The notes under the pieces were generated by a model. The model did no database searches and was not told the origin of the DNA. It saw only the letters and a program-made list of their open reading frames with translations. Source: Verrucomicrobiaceae bacterium (GTDB lineage Bacteria > Verrucomicrobiota > Verrucomicrobiia > Verrucomicrobiales > Verrucomicrobiaceae). Taken from it: a DNA stretch of 64,000 bases. The stretch covers positions 124,001 through 188,000 of the forward strand of contig JAIXOU010000100.1 in NCBI GenBank assembly GCA_027486585.1, written 5' to 3'. Both the position numbers and the translations under genes were made by a program. Positions 59,184 to 64,000 of this stretch are shown piece after piece. The number at the start of each line of letters is the position of its first letter. Position 1 is the first letter of the stretch.

Positions 59184-59990
59184 ATGATTCCTCTCGAAGA
59201 CTTTTTTAATGATGTGGTCGGCAAAGCACAGCGCGGACTTGGGCTGACGAATGAAGTTCTGGCTCAAAAGGCTGATTTGAGCGTGGACCAGATTCTGGCT
59301 GCGAAAGAAGGGGCCAAGGATGCGGACACTCTTCTCAAGCTAGCTCCAGTACTGGGGTTGGATGGTCCGGCTCTTGTCACCATGGCAGAAGGTGGCTGGT
59401 ATCCGCAGCCGGTTGATTTGGCGGGACTGGCGCAATGCAATACAACCTATCATGACATGACGGTGAATGCTTACCTGCTGTGGGATCCAGCAACCCTGGA
59501 AGCGGTGGCCTTTGACACGGGCGCGACGGCAGAACCCATGGTCGCTAAAATCAAAGAACTCGGGCTGAAGCTGAAAATTCTTTTTCTCACCCACACCCAT
59601 CCAGATCATGTGGCAGATATTGGTTCATTGGCGGCTCCATGGGTGCTGATCAGTGATCGCGAGCCTCTAGCAGCGGCGCAAACCTTCACGGTGGGTGAAA
59701 GCTGGCAGGTGGGTGGTCTGAGCATCGAGTCGCGCTCGACCTGGGGGCACTCGAAAGGCGGCACAACCTTTGTGGTGCGAGGATTGGCACAGCCTGTGGC
59801 CATTGTCGGGGACGCTTTGTTTTCTAGCTCCATGGGGGGCGGGGCTGTTTCCTTTGTGGATGCCTTGGCGACGAATCGGAAGGAGATCTTTTCTTTGCCA
59901 GATGAGACGGTGATCGCTCCAGGCCACGGCCCCATGACAACGCTAGCTGAGGAAAAAGCGCACAATCCTTTTTACCCCGAGTTCAAGTAA
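59184..59990 (+). CDS. MBL-fold metallohydrolase with N-terminal helix-turn-helix-like domain
   Basis: A 268-residue protein. Residues 1-60 form a small helical domain resembling XRE-type DNA-binding domains (LGLTNEVLAQKADLSVDQIL...LLKLAPVLGL). The rest is a metallo-beta-lactamase fold: the metal site HTHPDH in LFLTHTHPDHVADI, the later ligands in GHSKGGTTFVV and GDALF, and the closing APGHGPMTTL. It is probably a glyoxalase II-like hydrolase. Two in-frame ATGs 9 bases apart are possible; the second was chosen. Confidence 0.85.
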   Translation: MIPLEDFFNDVVGKAQRGLGLTNEVLAQKADLSVDQILAAKEGAKDADTLLKLAPVLGLDGPALVTMAEGGWYPQPVDLAGLAQCNTTYHDMTVNAYLLWDPATLEAVAFDTGATAEPMVAKIKELGLKLKILFLTHTHPDHVADIGSLAAPWVLISDREPLAAAQTFTVGESWQVGGLSIESRSTWGHSKGGTTFVVRGLAQPVAIVGDALFSSSMGGGAVSFVDALATNRKEIFSLPDETVIAPGHGPMTTLAEEKAHNPFYPEFK

Positions 59991-59991
59991 G

Positions 59992-60942
59992 TCAGGGAGC
60001 AAAGCGCAATTCGATGCCTTTTAGGCTAGCAGCGATCTTGGATCCTTCAGTTTTTCCTAAAACGCACATGGCTGTGGCCAAGGCATCGCTCGTCGTGCAG
60101 TCGGGCGCGATGACGGAACAGGCGATCGGTGTCGTCAGACCGGAACCTGTGCGAGGTGAGATGATGTGAGAAAAGCGCTGACCATCGATTTCAACAAACT
60201 GGTAAAGATCTCCTGAGGTGGATACGGCTTGATGGATCAAGTTGATCGAGGTCTCATGCGCAGCATCCGTACGCAGCGTGATCGGCCAAGCCTTCTTTCC
60301 AGAGGGCGCATCGCTGGCAGCAGTGTCTCCACCAGCCTGAACAACGGCCCGAGTGATACCGTGTTCCTGCAAAATGCGCTGGCATTCATCAGCGGCGTAA
60401 CCTTTGGCGATGCCCCCTAGATCCAGCAAGGTGCCTTTCTCTAGCGTGACACTGCGGCTATCAGGATGCAGGGTGATGCGCTGCCAGTCGGTAGCTTCCA
60501 TGGCTTTTTTGAGGCGATCAGAGGGCGGCAGTTTGCCCTGACGTTTGGCGCGCCGCCAGAGCTGGGAAAGATGCCCGCAGGTCGGATCAAAGGCACCCTG
60601 AGTCTGCTCAGCGAGTCGGCAGGCACGCTGGAGGATGTCGTAAAGCGGGGCGCTGACGAAGGCGGGATACACAGCCTCGGGCGCACAAAGTCGCATCAGC
60701 TCGCTGGTGGGATCGTAGTCAGTGAAGATAGCATTCAGTTCGGCGATGCGTTGGAAACAGGCGTCTGTAGCCTTTTCAGCCTTGGCTTTATCCTCGGCAT
60801 AACAAGCGATCCGAAAAGTGGTGGCCATTCCCGGACCAGAGAAATCAAAACGCGGCAGTTCTTCTGCCTGAGCTAGGCTGACCAGCAACCAAGCCACCAA
60901 AAAGAAGGGCGGGCGCAGTGCCCGCCCTCCAGAAGGGTTCAA
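59992..60942 (-). CDS. apbE: FAD:protein FMN transferase (ApbE)
   Basis: A protein of about 316 residues that attaches FMN covalently to flavoproteins such as Rnf/Nqr subunits. Family motifs: GPGMATTFRIACYAED near the start, TLLDLGGIAKGYAADECQRI (FAD binding, Mg site), AVVQAGGDT, VSTSGDLYQF and FSHIISPRTG. The start is uncertain. No ATG gives a sensible protein; the TTG at 60942 yields a good signal peptide (MNPSGGRALRPPFFLVAWLL...SLAQA), and later TTG/GTG codons at 60900 and 60897 are alternatives. A strong terminator-like hairpin lies inside this 5-prime part. The gene begins about 13 bases after the cytochrome-FGE gene. Confidence 0.88.
   Translation of the reverse strand: MNPSGGRALRPPFFLVAWLLVSLAQAEELPRFDFSGPGMATTFRIACYAEDKAKAEKATDACFQRIAELNAIFTDYDPTSELMRLCAPEAVYPAFVSAPLYDILQRACRLAEQTQGAFDPTCGHLSQLWRRAKRQGKLPPSDRLKKAMEATDWQRITLHPDSRSVTLEKGTLLDLGGIAKGYAADECQRILQEHGITRAVVQAGGDTAASDAPSGKKAWPITLRTDAAHETSINLIHQAVSTSGDLYQFVEIDGQRFSHIISPRTGSGLTTPIACSVIAPDCTTSDALATAMCVLGKTEGSKIAASLKGIELRFAP
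60899..60928 (-). terminator. Terminator-like hairpin at the apbE start
   Basis: On the minus strand a perfect nine-base-pair stem (AGGGCGGGC / GCCCGCCCT, five-base loop) is followed by TCTTTTT. It lies 28-57 bases after the stop of the cytochrome-FGE gene, and overlaps the signal-peptide region of apbE if the TTG at 60942 is the start. It either ends the upstream transcript, with apbE starting later, or acts as an attenuator. Confidence 0.7.
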
Positions 60943-60955
60943 AATCGACGTTTTG

Positions 60956-62704
60956 TTATTCACGGGCGACGCCGTTATTCCATGCCGAGTACATTTCTTC
61001 CACCGTCGGCACTTCCAGTGTGCGCACGATGCGGAAGCCGAGCCAAGTGGCATCGGTGAGATACCAAATACTCTTCGGCAATTGTGGGTCCTGCTGCTTC
61101 CAGCCGGGCTCAGAAGGCTTGCGTGATGCACTACGGCACATGTCGGCATCGTCATCATAGGTACCGCCTCTGGCGACATGCGGATAGGGGGTCTTCGATT
61201 TCACCCAAGTACTGCCAAGGCTGCCCGTCGCTGCGTCCGCAGCCCAGGATTTGTAGGTGGTCTCAGCATATTGGTCGATGCACCACTCGCAGACGTTGCC
61301 ATAGATGTCGTAGAGGCCCCATGGGTTTGGCTTCTTCTTGCCAATGAGACTGTATTGGAAGTTGGGTGCGTTTTCAAAGAACCAGGCGTACTCGCTGAGC
61401 TTGGAGGCGTCATCGCCCCAGAAGTAGGCGGTCGTCGTGCCGGCGCGGGCGGCGTATTCCCACTCGGCTTCCGTCGGTAAGCGATAGAAGTGCCCTGTCT
61501 GAGCGCTGAGCCATTGGCAATATTTGTTGGCCGCATGTTGGGTCATGCAGATAGCTGGGAACCCATTACGACCCATGCCAAAGTCCATCGGTTGGTAAGG
61601 TGGGGTTGGTTGGGAAATAAGGTCTTCTGGCTTGTCATTCGGAGTCCACACTTTGCGGCTGCCATCTTTGTTGCGGCCGTCGCTGGTGAGTTGGAAGGGT
61701 TCGTATTCATCCCAGGTGACTTCGTATTTGCCCATCCAGAAAGGTTTGATCTGCTTTTTCACCTGCGGACCTTCATCGTCGATCCGGTCAGCTTCGCTAT
61801 CTGGGCTCCCCATCAGAAACTCGCCGCCCTTGATGGCGACCATGGAGTATGGCGCACCTGTTTTAGGGACTTTGGTGTCATAGGACTTCATGTCTGCCTC
61901 TGTTTTTTCTTTGGAGGTCTGGACGATGAAAGCGTGGATCTTTTTGACCAGTTCCAGGGTATCGGGGTTGTTCGTGGCGACGGCACCTTTCTCTTTGGCT
62001 TTCAGTTTGATGTCGTCTGGCCAGACTGCCCCCTGCTCGACCCAGCCTTTCAGCATGGCGATCTCTTCTTTCTTCAGCGGGCCACCACTTTTCTTGGGTG
62101 GCATCAGGTCATCATCCTCAGCATCCAGCGTGGTCGAGTGATAGATGGCGCTCTTGGCAAGGTCGAAAGGAACGATGTTTGGAGCGTTTTCGCCGGTTTC
62201 AAAAGCTTCCTTTTTGCTACTCAGAATCCAGTCACCCTTGGCTTTTTCAGGGTTATGGCAGCTGACACAGTTCTGCTCAAGAATGGGCTGAATGTGCTTC
62301 ACAAAGTCGATGCGTGGTTTCACGGCCAAAGTCACACCAGCAGGCCAGTCAGCACCCTGCTCGATCCAGCCTTTGATGACTTCGATCTGGGTTTTATCCA
62401 GCAGACCTTCTTTTTCCGGTGGCATGACCATTTCATCGTCATGCGGGAGAATCAGCGTCGTGTAGATGGCACTCTTCGTTGCATCTTTGGCAGTCAACCC
62501 TGGGCCGTTTTCATTTCCCTTCATCATGTCTTCCTTCGTGTGCAGACGGAAGTCGCCTTTGTCTTTCTCAGCGCCATGGCAATGGGTGCAGGCTGCTTCG
62601 AGTATGGGTTTCACTTGGTTGGAGAAATCCACTTTCTCTGCCGCTGGGGCGGAAAGGGCTGCTAGGGCCAAAAGGGCGGAACTGAGATAACGGTGATCAG
62701 ACAT
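60956..62704 (-). CDS. Formylglycine-generating-enzyme (SUMF1)-like protein with two cytochrome c domains
   Basis: A 582-residue exported protein (signal ending ALSAPAA). Two planctomycete/verrucomicrobial-type cytochrome c domains come first: heme site 1 CTHCH (Cys39, Cys42, His43) with ligand-like MPPEKEG at about 94, and heme site 2 CVSCH (Cys146, Cys149, His150) with LMPPKKSGG. A SUMF1/FGE-like domain follows (about 295-565: GGEFLMGSP, FWMGKYEVTWDEYEPF, YRLPTEAEWEYAARAGTTTA, WGLYDIYGNVCEWCID, WLGFRIVR). Many bacterial members of this fold are not sulfatase activators, so the catalytic role is open. An upstream ATG (62722) would add six residues. It is followed closely by apbE. Confidence 0.9.
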   Translation of the reverse strand: MSDHRYLSSALLALAALSAPAAEKVDFSNQVKPILEAACTHCHGAEKDKGDFRLHTKEDMMKGNENGPGLTAKDATKSAIYTTLILPHDDEMVMPPEKEGLLDKTQIEVIKGWIEQGADWPAGVTLAVKPRIDFVKHIQPILEQNCVSCHNPEKAKGDWILSSKKEAFETGENAPNIVPFDLAKSAIYHSTTLDAEDDDLMPPKKSGGPLKKEEIAMLKGWVEQGAVWPDDIKLKAKEKGAVATNNPDTLELVKKIHAFIVQTSKEKTEADMKSYDTKVPKTGAPYSMVAIKGGEFLMGSPDSEADRIDDEGPQVKKQIKPFWMGKYEVTWDEYEPFQLTSDGRNKDGSRKVWTPNDKPEDLISQPTPPYQPMDFGMGRNGFPAICMTQHAANKYCQWLSAQTGHFYRLPTEAEWEYAARAGTTTAYFWGDDASKLSEYAWFFENAPNFQYSLIGKKKPNPWGLYDIYGNVCEWCIDQYAETTYKSWAADAATGSLGSTWVKSKTPYPHVARGGTYDDDADMCRSASRKPSEPGWKQQDPQLPKSIWYLTDATWLGFRIVRTLEVPTVEEMYSAWNNGVARE

Positions 62705-62804
62705 GGAGAGAGGAGTTAACATGAAGACGGCTAGGTGGCAACAGTGGAACGTTTATTCGAGACTCATCGTGACGGGTGAAAAACGCCTTTTCCTTCATTC
62801 GGAT

Positions 62805-63143
62805 TCAAAGAAAGACGATTCCGGCAACAATGACGCTGATGATGGCACAGACTAGGACTGCGCCTGCAGCCGCGTCTTTGGCTCGGCGGATGTGCTCGTC
62901 GGGATCGGTGGTGATGCGGTCACAGAGAACTTCTAACGCGCTGTTCATGAGCTCGGCCATCCAGACGAGGCTGATGCAGCCGAGAATGGCACACCATTTC
63001 CAGGCAGTTAGGTTGACGGCGAAGCCAAGACTGACAACGCAGAGGGTGGCCAGTGCATGAATCCTCAAATTTCTCTGGGTGCGCAGTGCCCAGCCAATGC
63101 CGGCAAAGGCACAGCGAAAGCTGCGAAGCAGAGCAGAGACCAT
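62805..63143 (-). CDS. Diacylglycerol kinase (DgkA family)
   Basis: A 112-residue integral membrane enzyme with three helices. FRCAFAGIGWALRTQRNLRI is the amphipathic start, and VWMAELMNSALEVLCDRI carries the conserved catalytic glutamate and asparagine (the E-x-x-N-x-A-x-E pattern of the family), followed by RRAKDAAAGAVLVCAIISV. It phosphorylates diacylglycerol or undecaprenol in the inner membrane. The chosen ATG overlaps nothing; a GTG two codons earlier overlaps the stop of the preceding gene. It is translated right after the partial gene at the window edge. Confidence 0.92.
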   Translation of the reverse strand: MVSALLRSFRCAFAGIGWALRTQRNLRIHALATLCVVSLGFAVNLTAWKWCAILGCISLVWMAELMNSALEVLCDRITTDPDEHIRRAKDAAAGAVLVCAIISVIVAGIVFL

Positions 63144-63145
63144 GA

Positions 63146-64000
63146 TCACTTGGAATCAGGCTTATCAGCCTCACTGCTGATAGGCGTGGGGGATGACTGA
63201 TTGACCAATTGGCGTAACTGTTGGACCCAATTTGGGGCATCCGCGTGGCCGGGGTTTTCTTTGATGTTTTTCAGCATATCACCCATGGCATTGATGGCCG
63301 AGGGACCTTTTTCATAAAGGTAGGTGGCACGCTCCCAACGCAGAGCTGGAAGTTCATTTTGAAGCCAAAGCGCATGCTCAGGCACCGTCATGTTTTCTTT
63401 GCGGAAGGCGGCATCAGCCGTGATCCGCGAATCCCAGAGGGTGGGAAGGCTATCCTTGGCATCGGTTTCAGCCATTTTTAAAATCGTTTCGCTATACATG
63501 CCGCCGATTGCCGTCGGGTTGTTGCTCCAGCCTTCCCGTTCTAAGTATCGGTCTAATTGAAAGGCTTCTACCACGGGGCTGCCTTGATTGCACACACGAT
63601 TGATCATGGTTAAAGCACGGCCTTTGAGCTTAGGCGCAGAGGCGACGAGGTCTTGGATATAAGTTTGGAGCTTGGGCACCATCTTTTTAAAATCTTCCTC
63701 TTTGGCCTCATGGGCCTCTAAAGTCATGACGAGGTATCGCAAGCCGAGACGAATGCCCAGTGCGGGGTCACCCTCGTCGGTCGTGTCGGTGCCTTTGCCC
63801 TTGCCTCCCTCAAGTCGGCGCTCAAGCTGCTCAGCGCGCGCGCGGGCTTCGGCTTTGCTTTCTTCTTTGCGCTCACTGTTCACCACGAGTTCACATTCCG
63901 TGTAGAGCTTTTGTGCAGCGGCATCGCTGGCCATGCCATCATTGAGCTTTGCCATGATGGAGGCAAGGCTGGTGCCGCGCTTGGTCAGGATGTCTGCCTC
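63146..64000 (-). CDS. Hypothetical helical protein, partial (N-terminus outside window)
   Basis: The frame is open to the right edge, reading EADILTKRGTSLASIMAKL... before an internal ATG at 63955, so the true start lies outside the window. At least 284 residues are visible, helical and charged throughout: TECELVVNSERKEESKAEAR, then LGLRYLVMTLEAHEAKEEDF, a possible repeat-like middle, and a proline/serine-rich end (SSPTPISSEADKPDSK). It resembles TPR-like periplasmic scaffolds but no repeat could be fixed. Whether it has a signal peptide cannot be seen. DgkA follows immediately. Confidence 0.7.
   Translation of the reverse strand, partial: EADILTKRGTSLASIMAKLNDGMASDAAAQKLYTECELVVNSERKEESKAEARARAEQLERRLEGGKGKGTDTTDEGDPALGIRLGLRYLVMTLEAHEAKEEDFKKMVPKLQTYIQDLVASAPKLKGRALTMINRVCNQGSPVVEAFQLDRYLEREGWSNNPTAIGGMYSETILKMAETDAKDSLPTLWDSRITADAAFRKENMTVPEHALWLQNELPALRWERATYLYEKGPSAINAMGDMLKNIKENPGHADAPNWVQQLRQLVNQSSPTPISSEADKPDSK

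Noticed and set aside
61490-62665. 391-codon open frame on the plus strand
   Set aside because: It lies entirely antisense to the cytochrome-FGE gene, which has clear domains. The antisense translation lacks family motifs and is explained by GC codon bias.
1-64000. tRNA, rRNA, CRISPR array, insertion sequence or prophage
   Set aside because: Looked for in the non-coding gaps and gene content; no cloverleaf, repeat-spacer array, transposase or phage structural gene was seen. A dedicated tRNA or Rfam scan was not possible here.

Overview
The window looks like a chromosomal stretch from a member of the Verrucomicrobia, probably a Prosthecobacter/Verrucomicrobium-like genus. The pointers are PVC-type chimeras that join DUF1080, dehydrogenase, LamG and cytochrome domains, a formylglycine-enzyme-like protein carrying two cytochrome c domains, an ECF sigma factor paired with a Ser/Thr kinase, Gram-negative envelope genes (KDO activation, a PagL-like barrel, outer-membrane-type lipoproteins), moderately high GC, and few clear Shine-Dalgarno sequences. 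The genus is inferred from gene content only. No tRNA, rRNA, CRISPR array, insertion sequence or prophage was recognised.

Layout. 1-1444: start of an Rrf2 regulator and a small excisionase-type HTH protein, both with palindromic sites upstream. 1445-6154 (minus): acyl-CoA ligase, PagL-like protein, type IIA topoisomerase B subunit and a small membrane protein. 6277-13187 (plus): a tight RDD / SpoIIM / DUF4129-DUF4350 / MoxR / DUF58 operon. 13240-23391: lone E2 acyltransferase, prenyltransferase-like toroid, AraC regulator, a 1352-residue cytochrome chimera, an adenylate-kinase-like protein and a TGT joined to an MnmC-like domain. 23439-26791: ECF sigma factor plus kinase. 26898-32561: kdsB, pyrG, small proteins, tatA, a phosphatase/nuclease-fold protein and a Tat-exported amidohydrolase. 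32574-35042 (minus): a tandem pseudokinase membrane protein. 36588-39990 (minus): ECF sigma / membrane anti-sigma candidate / Spy-like / toroid-like operon. 40216-47503: 3D-domain lipoprotein, nth, Mrp ATPase, cupin, SDR, GH75-like membrane protein and aspS. 47853-50729: large FG-GAP-type secreted protein. 51121-56713: hisG, a 34-codon ribosomal protein gene, TPR protein, dus, SMP-30 protein and efp. 56918-64000: HhH protein, DUF5069, GT4 glycogen synthase, HTH-MBL hydrolase, apbE, cytochrome-FGE protein, dgkA and a partial gene at the right edge.

The genes fall into four working groups. One is translation and RNA modification (aspS, tgt fusion, dus, efp, bS22-like protein). One is envelope and secretion (kdsB, PagL-like, tatA, DgkA, several lipoproteins and secreted proteins). 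One is signalling through sigma factors and kinases. The last is extracytoplasmic redox or carbohydrate chemistry (cytochrome chimeras, ApbE, GH75-like, SMP-30).

The least explained and most interesting objects are the tandem pseudokinase, the TGT-MnmC fusion, the DUF4129-DUF4350 fusion inside the MoxR operon, the ECF/Spy/toroid operon, and the membrane-anchored GH75-like protein.
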